A DNA stretch of 64,000 nucleotides from a virus. Both the position numbers and the translations under genes were made by a program. Shown in pieces: positions 44,323 to 57,700 of this stretch; positions within the stretch are counted from its first letter, which is position 1, and each line of letters opens with the position of its first letter. Under the pieces are notes generated by a model that ran no database searches, was not told the DNA's origin, and saw only the letters and a program-made list of their open reading frames with translations. The DNA lies in the IMG/VR virus record IMGVR_UViG_3300025131_000021, positions 1 through 64,000 of that record. One strand, written 5' to 3'.

Positions 44323-45009
44323 CCTCTTTTTTAATTTTTTTTCATAATAGAGCCATTTTTTTGCAAAATCGCACGATTTTGTTTCATTTGCCCAAGGGCC
44401 ACCTAGTGTATAGTGATAAATTTTTATATTTTTGATTGGATTGTATTCGCCTACGAGGAAATTATAGTGTATAGGCATTTTACCTATAAAGGGGGTTTCG
44501 GTCCATCTAAAGTGCATTAAATCACTTGCTGGAGCATTATTAACATAAGATAATGTTAACTTTCTGCAATCAGGATGTCCGTTATTAAACAACATAAAAC
44601 TTGCCCAATTCTTACGTGGAAAGGCTGAATTGTGTTCATCTTTAACGCCTGAAGCAATATATTTTGATTTAGTAGGAGTATAATTATGCTGAACTACACT
44701 AACCGCTTGCATATCATTTATATAACGAAGCGTTTCCATTAGATTACATTCAACAATAAAGTCATCATCCATGAATATACTGTAACCTTCAAATTTACAA
44801 AAAGCAGGACACATAAATCGAGCAATAGTGTGATCTGTATTTTGATCCGGTGCTCGTTTTCTAGTCCATCCTGCTAGGTGCTGAGGATGCATAGGAAAGA
44901 TACGAGCCTCAGGATTATATGTTAAAACGCTTTCTTTACACACATCCGACACATGAGGGCGTTCATGTGTGAGTCCTATGAAGATGTTTAATTTAGGTAG
45001 TTTTTTCAT
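44302..45009 (-). CDS. Glycosyltransferase-like protein (GT-A type)
   Basis: 235 residues. KLNIFIGLTHERPHVSDVCK at the start and YSIFMDDDFIVECNLMETLR near residue 75 (DxD-like MDDDF) fit a nucleotide-sugar GT-A fold found in marine phages; HYNFLVGEYNP and YHYTLGGPWA follow. Minus strand, starts 31 nt from gp25, and divergently oriented to it. Together with genes at 26588, 62719 and 63605, the genome encodes several such enzymes. Substrate unknown. Confidence 0.6.
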   Translation of the reverse strand: MKKLPKLNIFIGLTHERPHVSDVCKESVLTYNPEARIFPMHPQHLAGWTRKRAPDQNTDHTIARFMCPAFCKFEGYSIFMDDDFIVECNLMETLRYINDMQAVSVVQHNYTPTKSKYIASGVKDEHNSAFPRKNWASFMLFNNGHPDCRKLTLSYVNNAPASDLMHFRWTETPFIGKMPIHYNFLVGEYNPIKNIKIYHYTLGGPWANETKSCDFAKKWLYYEKKLKKRLTLECA

Positions 45010-45010
45010 C

Positions 45011-45018
45011 GATAAATA
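45011..45018 (+). promoter_or_regulatory. T4 late-type promoter octamer (GATAAATA)
   Basis: GATAAATA with downstream TATAAA, 22 nt before the gp25 ATG. Expected start of the gp25-gp6-giant-protein late operon. Confidence 0.55.
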
Positions 45019-45040
45019 TATAAAATTGAAGGTACTTCGT

Positions 45041-45424
45041 ATGGCTAAGATTCTATTTAAAGGTTACTCAACAATCGATAAGAAGATTGGAAGTACGCAA
45101 CTTTTTGATTTAAATTTAGCAAAACAAGATTTAATGAACCATTTTTACACCAGACGTGGTGAACGTGTAATGGAACCAACTTTCGGTAGTCTTATCCCTA
45201 CATTGTTATTTAACCCGATTAATAACGATATGGATGATATAATTTTACAAGATGCTGAATCAATTATAGATACAGACCCACGTTTTGAATTAGTTACAGC
45301 AGATACCACAATTAATGCAGATGCTAATTCAATTACATTAAACTTATTATTAAACTATACACCAGATGATAAACAAGTAACTATGGAGTTACAATTCGAC
45401 GCAAGAGCTGAAGAGGCAGTATAA
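45041..45424 (+). CDS. gp25: Baseplate wedge protein gp25
   Basis: 127 residues from ATG 45041 (MAKILFKGYSTIDKKIG), with AAGG upstream; the longer frame to 44969 would cross the opposite-strand gene start. Family signature: LAKQDLMNHFYTRRGERVME, PTFGSLIPTLLF. T4 gp25 (132 aa) is a conserved lysozyme-like-named but structural wedge component, related to type VI secretion TssE. Stop and gp6 start are adjacent. Confidence 0.93.
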   Translation: MAKILFKGYSTIDKKIGSTQLFDLNLAKQDLMNHFYTRRGERVMEPTFGSLIPTLLFNPINNDMDDIILQDAESIIDTDPRFELVTADTTINADANSITLNLLLNYTPDDKQVTMELQFDARAEEAV

Positions 45425-48400
45425 ATGGCAACAACATTACGACAGAAAAAACTTTTAGCCGCTGAAGATTTCACGGCTTTGTATGAATCATTTGCAAGTG
45501 CAAATTTTAAAGCATACGATTATGATAGTATCAGAGAAGCATTAATTAACTATGTACAAGACAATTATGCTGAAGATTATAACGATTGGATTGAAAGTAG
45601 TGAATTTGTTGCTCTAGTAGATTTGTTTAGTTTCATTGGACATAGTATTGCATTTAGATTAGATTTAACAACTAGAGAAAATATTCTTGATACTGCAACT
45701 AAATCTTCAAGTGTTTTAAATCTTGCAAGATTTGTTGGATATAATCCAAGCAGATGTAATCCTGCAACAGGTTTATTAAAATTAAAAGCATTACGTACAA
45801 CAGAAACCATATACGATTTTAATGGGACTGATATAGGTAATACTGATATAATTTGGGGTGATGCAAGTAACACCGATTATTATGAACAATTTATTACAGT
45901 ATTAAATAGGGCATTTCAAACTATTAATCAATTTGGAAATCCTTATAAAAAAGGAACAGTTGATAACATATCAACTGAAGTATATAAATTAAATTCTAAT
46001 ACAGAAAAAGCAGAGGTTACATATCCTTTTACTGCTATTGCTAATGGATCTTCTCATTCATTTGAAGTTGTTAATGGAACATTTAAAGATACTGAATATT
46101 TTTACGAAGACGATCCAGATCCAAGTGCCGCAATGAGTTTATATTATAGAAATGATGGAACAGGATTTTTAAGTAAGGATACTGGATTCTTTGTAATGTT
46201 TAAGCAAGGGTCATTGCAACATACAGATTATACATTAGATAAAGCAATAGAAAACAGAGTTATAGATATTGATACCGAAAATATTAATAATACTGACGTA
46301 TGGGTACAAAATATTAGTGCCGATGGTACTGTAACAACCGCAAACAAATGGACTAAAGTAGATAGCACCGAAGGTAACAATGTAATATACAATTCATTAA
46401 ACAAAAACATACGTAAGATTTTTTCTGTAATTTCAAGATTAAATGATACTATTAGTATTAAATTTGCTGATGGTAACTATGGTGAAATTCCACGTAACCT
46501 AATGAGAGTGTGGTATAGAACTAGCAATGGCGACACATATGTTTTACGAAGTGCTGATGTACAAGATGTATCTATAACAATTCCATATATTGGAATTGAT
46601 GGATTGTCATATGATTTAACATGCACATTTGATTTAGAGTATACTGTTAGAACTGCTACCGCAACCGAAAGTGTAGATAATATTAAACAAAATGCACCAT
46701 TAGTTTATGCAAGTCAAAACAGAATGGTTTCAGCACAAGACTATACAGTATTTCCATATACTCAAAGTAGTGCCGTTAAAAAAGTAAAAGCAGTTAATAG
46801 AACCAATATTGGACATAATAGATTTTTAACATTTAACGATCCAACCGGCGTATATACTAATCTTAACATTTTTGGATCAGATGGGTACATTTACAAAGAT
46901 TCATTATTAAAACGAAAAATTATAACATTGCCTAGTACATATACAAATCAAGAAATAGCAGACGATTTAATGACTAACATGTTATTTGATGCTGATGTTA
47001 TGAATTTTTATTACGAGAATTATCCTAAGATTACTGGAACACCTTATTTGGCATCTTCGGATTCAGCAGTAAAAATCTTTAGACAAGTGTCAAGTACGTC
47101 AACAACATCAACTGGATATTTTAAAGTTGGTGGATCATTAACAACAGCGGCGGCAGTTGGCACTAGTTACACAACAGATACAATTTTAAAAGTTATTAAA
47201 AAAGATGCATTACTGGGGTTTGTAGAACCAGCAACTGGAGATACTGAAGAGTCAACATGGGCGTCAAGTACTGCACATACAATAACATGGGCAAAAGTTT
47301 TAAGTGTAACAGGCTCAGGGTTAGGTACATTTGATACTGATGGAAACTATACTGGTAAAGATACTGCTGGTGTCGGAACAATATCACTTAGTCAACGTAT
47401 ACCCGATAATGCTAGAATTCGACATGCAGTACCACATTTTAGAAGGAAGTTTACACCATCTGAACGAGATTTAATTGTTGAACAATTATCTTTAAAAAAT
47501 AGTTTTGGTATAGGATACGACGAAGGACTAGATTTATGGTGGATCGTAGACGAAGATAACATCAGTGAACCATCAACTACATTTGTAAGAAATGTTGTTC
47601 AAGATAATACAAATACTAATCCAAGTTGGATTATACGTGCTGAAGTTAAAAATAATAAAATAGAATTCTTAATTAGACATTCTAGGTATATTTTTAGTAG
47701 TGATAAAGAAGTACGTTTTTATAATCCAAATATTAAACGATCAATTGATGTAGACACAAATAAACCTGTTGTTGACCAGATTAGTGTATTAGGTACTAAT
47801 ACTAAACCTGGAGAAACAACATTAATAGGGTCTGATATTAAATTTAATCCTGTCGGAACAGTAACATATAATGATGGATACAGCGATCCAACTAAATTAA
47901 TTATTTCTCCAGCAGATGAGAACTTAGATTTAGTACCAGATTTTCCAGATTCATTTGAACAGATTGTAGGTGCCGATACAAACAAAATATATTTTAATAA
48001 AGTAACTGAGGGTGGATACGAATATGAACGTTATACTCCTAATACTACAACTACAACAAAAACAGGACGAGCGACATTAAAATTTCAATGGAAGCATTAT
48101 GCAACTGATGAAAGAAAAATCGATCCATCAGCAAGTAACATTATTGATATATTTGTATTAACAGAAAATTATGACAACGAATTTAGAGAATGGTTAGCGG
48201 CAAACGGATCGGTTAGTACAAAACCAGCCGAACCAACACAAACAGATCTTAATACATTATTAAGTGGTATAAAAGATTATAAAATGAGTTCGGACGAAAT
48301 TGTCTTTAAACCAGTAAAGTATAAAATATTATTTGGACAGAAAGCAGATTTAGAAATGCAGGCTAGATTTAAAGTTATTAAAGCACCGGGCATAAACCTA

Positions 48401-48772
48401 ACAGACAACGAAATAAAAAGTAAAGTAATTACCGCAATAGATGCGTATTTTAATGTTGAAAATTGGGATTTTGGTGAAACATTCTATTTTACAGAATTAT
48501 CAGCATACATACACCAATCATTAGCAGGTATTGTAAGTTCTGTTGTTATTGTTCCTGTAAGTCAAGCAAGTGTATTTGGTGATTTATTTCAAATTACACC
48601 AAACTTAGATGAAGTGTTTATTAGCTCAGCACACATAACAGATGTTGAAATTGTTTCAGCATTAACAGATACTAATTTAAGAACAACTGCAACAACTGCA
48701 ACAGAATCAAGTACAGAAGAAATTGTTACCACATCGTTTGTAGGTGGTAGTACATCAACAGGGTCGTATTAA
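45425..48772 (+). CDS. gp6: Baseplate wedge protein gp6
   Basis: 1115 residues (T4: 660). N-terminus FTALYESFASANFKAYDYDS, REALINYVQDNYAEDYNDWI, SSEFVALVDLFSFIGHSIAF, RLDLTTRENILDTATKSSSV, RFVGYNPSR is typical gp6. The J-like core continues with ISIKFADGNYGEIPRNLMRV and NRMVSAQDYTVFPYT. The extra length lies in the middle. Near-zero cysteine. Shares one base with the giant gene (48772), so translationally coupled. Confidence 0.93.
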   Translation: MATTLRQKKLLAAEDFTALYESFASANFKAYDYDSIREALINYVQDNYAEDYNDWIESSEFVALVDLFSFIGHSIAFRLDLTTRENILDTATKSSSVLNLARFVGYNPSRCNPATGLLKLKALRTTETIYDFNGTDIGNTDIIWGDASNTDYYEQFITVLNRAFQTINQFGNPYKKGTVDNISTEVYKLNSNTEKAEVTYPFTAIANGSSHSFEVVNGTFKDTEYFYEDDPDPSAAMSLYYRNDGTGFLSKDTGFFVMFKQGSLQHTDYTLDKAIENRVIDIDTENINNTDVWVQNISADGTVTTANKWTKVDSTEGNNVIYNSLNKNIRKIFSVISRLNDTISIKFADGNYGEIPRNLMRVWYRTSNGDTYVLRSADVQDVSITIPYIGIDGLSYDLTCTFDLEYTVRTATATESVDNIKQNAPLVYASQNRMVSAQDYTVFPYTQSSAVKKVKAVNRTNIGHNRFLTFNDPTGVYTNLNIFGSDGYIYKDSLLKRKIITLPSTYTNQEIADDLMTNMLFDADVMNFYYENYPKITGTPYLASSDSAVKIFRQVSSTSTTSTGYFKVGGSLTTAAAVGTSYTTDTILKVIKKDALLGFVEPATGDTEESTWASSTAHTITWAKVLSVTGSGLGTFDTDGNYTGKDTAGVGTISLSQRIPDNARIRHAVPHFRRKFTPSERDLIVEQLSLKNSFGIGYDEGLDLWWIVDEDNISEPSTTFVRNVVQDNTNTNPSWIIRAEVKNNKIEFLIRHSRYIFSSDKEVRFYNPNIKRSIDVDTNKPVVDQISVLGTNTKPGETTLIGSDIKFNPVGTVTYNDGYSDPTKLIISPADENLDLVPDFPDSFEQIVGADTNKIYFNKVTEGGYEYERYTPNTTTTTKTGRATLKFQWKHYATDERKIDPSASNIIDIFVLTENYDNEFREWLAANGSVSTKPAEPTQTDLNTLLSGIKDYKMSSDEIVFKPVKYKILFGQKADLEMQARFKVIKAPGINLTDNEIKSKVITAIDAYFNVENWDFGETFYFTELSAYIHQSLAGIVSSVVIVPVSQASVFGDLFQITPNLDEVFISSAHITDVEIVSALTDTNLRTTATTATESSTEEIVTTSFVGGSTSTGSY

Positions 48773-51700
48773 TGGCAGATATACCTCATGTTCCTAAGGT
48801 AATAAAAGACACTACTAAACCAGGAACTAATAAAGCAGTCGAACGTAAAGAGTTTTCTAACCTATTACCTTCCTATCTTCGAACAGATACTAATAAAAAA
48901 GTTTTATCAACTATACTAGACTTTTTAATGAGTAATGGTAATACAAGACAATATAGCCAATATTACGGAAGAGCAAAAGGTGGATATCATACAGCCACAC
49001 AAGACGAAATAGCAAATCTACTTAACGAGTGGCAAAAGAATTATAGTTTTAGTCCCGGTTGGTTTAGTCAAGATCCGGGAACAAAAGAAATACAGTTAAG
49101 TCTAACACAAGATGATGCATATACAGAACTTAAACGACACGGAGTAAATGATAAAGATTGGAATGATGTTTTTGAGCATTCGGCATATTCATGGAGTCCT
49201 CCTATTGACCATGATAAGTTTATTAACTATGAACAATATTATTGGATTAATTGGGCGTTAGTTCTTGATGTACCAACACTTGGTAGTGGAGGTTCTGTTA
49301 TTAACGAAATAACTGCAAATGTTACAACCCGAGAGGGCGTGTCTGTTGCATTAGAAACTGGAATGGGACTTAAAAATCTTGGTAACTTCCATTTTAAAGT
49401 ATCCGGTGTTGGCGATAGCATAAGACTTGACGAAAGACAAGCCGCAGATATAATAACACGAATAGGTACTACACGAGAACAACACGAAGCAGATTATATT
49501 ACTATTGGCCTTGGTGCAACTAACGGAAATCCTTGGAGTAGAAGTAATTATTGGATGCACGAAGATACTCTTAAAGCAATGGAAATAGGGTGTGCTTGGA
49601 GTGCTTCAGTAACATATGCCGCCGACGATATTGTTAGTCGCGATGGAGAATTTCGCATAGCAAAACAGATAGGAGGTAATATAAATCAAGATCCGTTATC
49701 TGATAATACATTAACATATTGGGGTCCTGGTATTAAAGTATTAGATCCGGGTGCTCGAGCTACACGACCTATTATAGAATTTAATAAAGACATAGAAATA
49801 TATAATCATGGTTTCGATCATGCGGCAGAAGTTGGCCACATTACATCTGCTAGTATCGCTGATATTGTAGGTAAATCAAGTTATTCATATAAATCTGGTG
49901 CAGACGATGTATCTTTTGGTAATGGACAATCAGTACTGTTTATAAATTCGACTACAGATATTAATAATAAAATGTATACAATTGGTGGAGTTGGTTCTGC
50001 AATTACATTAACAGGCGAAAAAACATTTACAACTGGACAATCAGTACTCACACACAAGCGGGACACTGGCACCTCGGCAACAAAAATCTATATGGGTTCT
50101 CGTTATCACTTTAATGGAACGACCTTTGTTACTTCCCAACAAAAGACTGCAAGAGGACAAGCACCTTTATTTAATTTGTATGATAAAGATAATGTATTGT
50201 TAGATAATACAACAAAATACCCAGATAGCAACTTTGCTGGTAGTAACGTTTTTACATATGCAACAGATACAACCGGTACTACTGATACAGAATTAAATTT
50301 TAATCCTGTTATTGAAACAATCGGATTACAGGTAGCAGATTTATACGCAAGTAATAATGATTATGTATTTGATTGGGATCAGTCTAAAAAAGAATATCAG
50401 TATAAATCAAATAATGTAGTAACTGAAATAGCAGGAATATATTATACTAAAATTGGTTCTCAATATCAAAGTGGCTGGCATGAAAGTAATTACGAAGCAT
50501 ACACTCCTGTCATACAAGACATTGAAGTAGGTTCGACAACAAGCGATACTCGATATTCTGGATGTGTAACAGGAACAGTAGGATTAAATGGAAAATATGA
50601 AATTGATACAGGAACTAATACTCCGTATTATTCACGAGAATTTTATGTACATTTTGAAGGGAATAAATTTTCATGGTTTGTTAAAAAAAATGGACGGTAT
50701 CATCAAATTCCAGCAGAGCCAAATGAAACTAATCCTAAATTATATTTTCCATCTGGTAAAGATATAACAATTAATTATTATAGTGAAATCGAAGGATTTA
50801 AAATTACTGATCCAACCGGTACCGTTCCCGCCTCTGGAATTACTAATAATAATGCAACATCAGGTACAATAACAATTAATATTGATAAAGCAACATACCC
50901 GGTATTACGTTATAACGCATATCCAACAAGTACTGTTTACGGAGAGATATACCTATTTGATGAAAAACAAGAACATGGAAGACCTTTAGTATATAGAAAC
51001 GGAATTATACAAAAAGAAGGAACACAGGTACAAGCAGAAGCTCAAACTGCTGATTGGTATTTAAGTGGATCAAAAATTACATTTCCATTTTTTACAACAG
51101 AAGGCAGCCAGGGTAGAACTGTAACATTTGATTCAGTAACAGGTGATTATATTATACCAAGTGAAACTAGTAATGAACTATTAGAAGTAACTACAATACA
51201 AGAAAAAGATGTTATTAATATTGAATATTATATTGATGAACCGCGAGCTACTGATGTATGGGATGATTGTGCACCATTAACTAAAAATCCTAATTGGGAA
51301 AATCCTGCCAGTTTAAGTTATGGTAAGTTATATAAACATTTTACTACATGCTTACGAAAGCAACCATTACTTGAAGGAGCATCTTCGGGTAAGAATAATT
51401 CTAGAAATATTAGATCATTTAACACAATACCGGGTACAATATTACAATATAAAAATCCGGCATTAATAAGTGGGTTGATTTTAGATAATCCTTTTGCACC
51501 AATTATGCAAAGTATTTTTTGGTATGCACAACAATATGAAGTGTTTAAATTTAAGTTACTTAATGCATTTGATAACGCAATGCTAGGTAAGGATTATACA
51601 TTATTATCTCATAGAGAATTACTTGATGATGCACTAATTGCATTAACTAAAGGAAAGACTAAAGGATTCTCCTTTAGTTTAACAAATCATGTTGCATATA

Positions 51701-54700
51701 AAGGGTATACTGAAAAATCATACGTAGGGGATGGCACTACAACGGCTTTTGCGTTACCAACCGGATGCACATATGGCACAACGCCAACAAGTCAAAATAT
51801 TGAAATATATGTTAACGACACAATACAATTACTTGGTACTCAAGCAGGTTACAACTATACTATTAGTTCTAACACAATTAACTTTAGACCCGATTCAATA
51901 CCAGCAAATGAAAAAATAATTTTAATTAGATATGCTGATGCAATTGAAGATAATTTTATACCACATACACCAGCAAGTTTAGGTATTAATAGATTATTTA
52001 AACCTTGTGTACGTAATTTTACAAGTACAAATAAATCTGTTGTTACTCATGCACTTAAAATGCAAGCACTTAATAATGGGCCTCGTACAATTAAAATTCA
52101 TGATGGATTTAATTATTTTATACAAGGACATGATGGTAGTATGTATCCTGTAAGTGATCAAAATAATTTAACAAAATCGGAAAATGCACTATTAGAATTT
52201 GAACGAAGAATTTATAATCAAGTACAAAAATATAATACATTTGATACAAACGGAATATATCATCTTTCTATTACTAAAGACTTACGACAAACTGCTCCTA
52301 AGTTAATTAGAAAAGAATCAGGTGCTATTTGGCAAAAATTATTTAATATAGATCCATTTGAATTTACGTTTGATGTAACTGATAAATTTAGAGTAAATTA
52401 TAATGATCTCAATAATTCCGGTCATGCATTAGGACTTATTAAAGAAAAATTTGGAACTTCTCGACCAGACATTGAACCATGGAGAATACTTGGATATCAA
52501 AAATATCCTGAATGGTGGGAAACTTATTATACGTGGAAAGATACTGCTAATGGTGGTGACGATACAAAACGTGCAAATCTTATAACGGCTATTCAAGCAG
52601 GACATTATAATAGTCCGGGCGATTCAACTAAAAACTTTGATTCACGTTATGCAATTGATTCCACAATAGTAGGTAATATTGTTTCTGTTACAGGTGAATT
52701 ACAAGATCCTGTTACTGCAGGTATTATTTCCCCAGCAAGTTTTAATACATTATCAAAAGGACAATTAGTAAAAAATTATGTATGGAATGATTACGGTCCA
52801 GTACAAAATGCATATGATCATAGTAGTTTTGCTCGCTTTGTAGAAGTATTAGAGTTTTATGTTGGGTTTGCTAATGAATATGCATTTAGATATTTTGATT
52901 CACAGAAATTTAATACGTCTGGTACTAATATAACAGACATAGATGGCGGAAGAACTACGTTTACAAATTATATAACAAATGGCGAGGTAACGTCAACCGG
53001 AACAGTAACGAAACAAATTGGAATACAAAATTTATTGTTTGAGTTTATGTTATCACAAGGCAAAGATAATACATTATTTGGAAAAACACTACGGAACTTA
53101 CAACCACATATCTTATGTAAAACAAATAACTTTATTATTGATAATAGAACTGCTATAAAATTACCTATAAGTTTTAATTTACAATCAGGTAATACATTAC
53201 CAGAAGAAAACCAGCACATATTTTTATATGAAAGTCCGGCAACTGAAAGGTTTGTATACAGTCAAATAAAAGTAACAAAAGTTGCAACAGGCTTTAAATT
53301 AAGCACATATGATACTATTGGTAGAGAAATAAAGTATTATGCTCCAAAGCCAGCAGTAATATCAACAGATGTTGTTAGTGCTAGTAAAATTCAAAAGAAA
53401 CGATATACTACAACTGAAACTATATTAGATACACAAGTAGTTTTAAAAAATAATCAAGAAGTAGTCGATGTGCTAAGAGGAATATACAATTGGTATGAAG
53501 CCAGCGGCATAGCGATGGACAAGTCATCAGATGCGGTTGTAAAACAATATATTGTTTGGGGCGAAGTAACACAAGCAATAGATAATAATGTTACAGTAAG
53601 TTTTTCGACAAGTAAAATAACAGTTACTAAAACATCAGGTACAGTATTGTTAGATAGAGAGTTAGGTTATCAACATATTAATGGTTTTAAAACCACAGGT
53701 GGTATTATAAAAGATAATGATGTAGAAGTATTTCGTACAGGACATGATTTTGAAATAACACATACAGCAGATGTTGGTTGTTTATATTTTAAAATATGTA
53801 CATATGAACACGTAATAGCAGTTGATAATACTACCCAATTTAATGATATTGTGTACAGTCCGTTATTAGGTATTAAACAGCCACGAGTTAGAATATCAAC
53901 AATAGGTTTATTAGACTGGACAGGACGACTTACCGAGCCAGGATACATGATTAAAAGTAATACTATTGAGCCTAATATTGAAACAAGTGTTAAGCAAATT
54001 AGTACTGATTACTTTGCAGTTGAACAAGGCATTGCTAATGAAGAATTATCTAAAGCATTGCGTTACAACATTGGTTATTCAGAAAAAGAATTTTTACGTA
54101 ATATAAACACAGATAATGATGTAAGTTTTGAATTTTATAGAGGGTATATCCAAAATAAAGGTACTAACGAAAACTTTAATCGTTTACAAAGAAACAAAAA
54201 TACACTATACAATGATAGCAATAGTGTAACATCTATTAACGAAGAATGGATGATTAAAGAAGATGATTTTGGTTCTACACGTGAAAATGAAACATTAGAA
54301 TTTGTTGTTCAACCTAGAGATTTTAATCAAGAACGACAATTAATAGAATTTTCTAAGTATCGAGATCCTTCAAACAAAGATCTTAAAGCAGATACTAAAA
54401 TTGAAATACTTGCTAATGATGCAAGATGGGTATGGAAACCAACTGATTTAAGTACGGGTGCTGAAAATTGGTGGGATGATTATACATCTGAAATTTTTAG
54501 AGTTACAGTTTCAAAAATTGGACTTAAAAATGTATTTCAACTTGATGGAGTAGTTCGTCCAATACTTGTTTTAAATAAAGGCAAAAAATATAGATTTGAT
54601 AGTACCGATTCTTCTGTTGACAACGATGCATTGCTATTTTCAACTACACCAAATGGTACACATAATAGCGGAACCACTTATAGTACAACAGTAAAATACT

Positions 54701-57700
54701 TTTTAGAAGGCGTTGAAAAAAATAAAGCAGATTATCTTGCAGGACATTCAACTGCTACTTCACGATACATAGAAGTAGTGCCTACATCAGATACTGGTGA
54801 TAGATTATATTATTATAGTAATAGTAATTCTGATATGGGTATGACACTAATCATAACGAATAATGAATATGGTTTTAATACAGATATATTTTATGATCGG
54901 GCCATGTATACGTGGAATATGGCTGAAGCAGAAAGACGACAATATACCCGATGGCAAAAAACAGAAGATCCAGAGGGTGATCTTCCGTATTCAGGCTATG
55001 CATTATTAAGTGAAGCAGATCATTATGTACAAAAATTAACTGATATACCAGATTTATATAGTAAGTTAAGTCTTACATCATATACAGAATGGTCGGCGGC
55101 AAGTAATTATAATAAAGGCGACAAAGTACGTTATAAAGGTAAACTGTGGGAAGCACAACTCGGAATGACAAGTTATGATGGTAAAAGTTGTGCAGTAAAA
55201 GGAGCAGATCAAAGCGGTGATACAATTACTGTTGATGGATTAACACAAAAGCCATTAATAGGTACGTTATTAACATGGGTAGGTGCTGATGTTGATGAAA
55301 CTGTTCCAACGCAAACACATCATGTAGAAGAAGTAGAAAACTGGGATGCAACTGCTGGATCAGCAGACTTAGTTATATACCCACAGAAAGTAACAAAATC
55401 ATCAGATAATGCTTCAATTACATTAAATGTACCAACACCAGCATTATGGATAATAGACGGAACAGGATACGAAGGATTTTATTTAGATGAACCTAACTGG
55501 TTAGCAGTCGAAGATACACTTGGTAATTCAAGAATTTGGGTTAATCAATATGATGATAAGGGCTGGAATATTTTACAGTTAATGGATTATGATAATACTA
55601 CATTTACAAGCCAAACAACAACAGCAACATTAGAACCTACAAATGCTATTATAGAAATTTGTAAAGGAGTTGTTACTGGAGATGAAGCACAAATACAAAC
55701 TAAAGGCAATCATAATCTTAAAAAAGGTGATTATGTAGTAATTACCGGAGTTGCAACTGCTAATACAAATGTAAACGGCATACACAAAGTTATTGGATTT
55801 CCAACTGGAAGTAACAACGATGGCTCGTTAAGAGCAACAGACCACTTTTTAATTGACGAATATGCTTCGGAAACATCAACAATAACAGAAGGTAAGATGT
55901 TTGCATTTAAACCAACACGTTTTCAAACAACTGCACAATTAACAGCCACCACATCAAATGCAGAATACTTTTGGAGAGATGGTGCTATTGCATATGTTGA
56001 TTATGATGCTACGTATAGAGGATGGGCAGTATATCAACATAATAGGCTACATGCATTAACTGTATTCTTAAAATATAATGCAGATAATTATCAAGAGGCA
56101 GTTAATAAATGTTACGGGTGGGGACCATTATCTGATTCCACACTAGGACAACCTGTTATTAGATATCAACAGTCAAAAATTGATGAAAGAAATATTGATA
56201 GAGTTATTTTATATAATGGTGACACAAATAAAAAACTTGCTGAATGCGAATTGTATGACCCATTTAAAGGTATTATACCAGGCGAAGCAGATAAAAATAT
56301 AGATTATAAGAGCCTATGGGATCCTGCAAATTATAGTAATTCAACAGATACAACGTATACAGGTGATGATACAACTCACTGGGCAACTGAAAAAGAAGGT
56401 TTAATTTGGTGGGACCTTAATAATGTAGGTTATATTGAATATGAACAATCTACTTTAACTTATAGAAATAATTATTGGGGCAAAGAATTTCCGGCTTCAA
56501 GCATTGATGTGTACGAATGGACAAAAAGTTCTATAGATCCAGAAGCATGGTCGACTACCGCCGAAGGTACAGTTAAAGATGATATAGAAGTAAGCGGAAC
56601 ACCATATTCTATAACAGTTGAAAATAACACACATTATTATTATACAGTAGAAGACGAAATAGATGCAAATGGTGATTTAAAAACTTATTATTACTTCTGG
56701 GTAAAAAATAAAACATATGCAATAAATGCTAATAAATCATTAAGCACATTTGATATTGCTCGATACATAAAAGATCCAACTAATATGGGAGTTAAGTGGT
56801 GTGCCCCTATTGCTCCTAATGCATTAACAATAGCAAACGTTGAAGATTTAATTGAGACTAATACAGTCGTACAAGTTAGATTTAATATTAGTGAAAAATC
56901 TACACATGATGAATGGCAGACTATATACGAAAATGATAGCAGTGAAAAATTACCAGAAAAATATAAAGCAAGATTACTAGATAACTTAATAGGATTTTCT
57001 TCAGATTATTCAACACATTTAATTTGGACTTTACGAACAGATTATAGTGCATTATACAAGTATAATAGTGGTGATGTTGTAATGGCTAATAATCAATACT
57101 GGGAAGTATTGATTGATCATATGGGCGGTAACATTAGTACTGCATTATCTGCAAATAAAGTAAAATTATTACAAGAAGCAGATTCTAACGGCACATTCAA
57201 TAAAGGTGATACAGTTTTATATAGTGCTAATTATTATGAGTGTTTTAAAACTCATAATTTAGGTGAAGATCCGGGCTTACCAGGATCAGGAATAACAGGA
57301 TCAGAACTACCGGAAGGTGTTTGGTATCCATGGACAACCATAAATGCTAGTACAAATTTTGCAAGTTATGTTGCTCCGGCAACTACTTCGTTTGCGTTTC
57401 AACCTTGGAAAATTGTATATGATTTAGAAGATACCGACGTTGAAGTAATTACTGCATCCGCTAATACAAATTACAAAAAACGTAATAAACGATTAGAATT
57501 ACCTGACACCGCTTTACATCCGTATGCTAGATATGGAAATGAAATACGGCCTAGACAAAGTTGGTTTAAAAATAGAGCCGCCGCTAAAAGAGAATTTATT
57601 GACGGTGCTAATGTAATATTAAAAGAAATTAACATAGTTGATAATGTTGGTTATTGGAGAACAACTGGTACTATTGTTTTGGATATGCAAAAGACAACAT

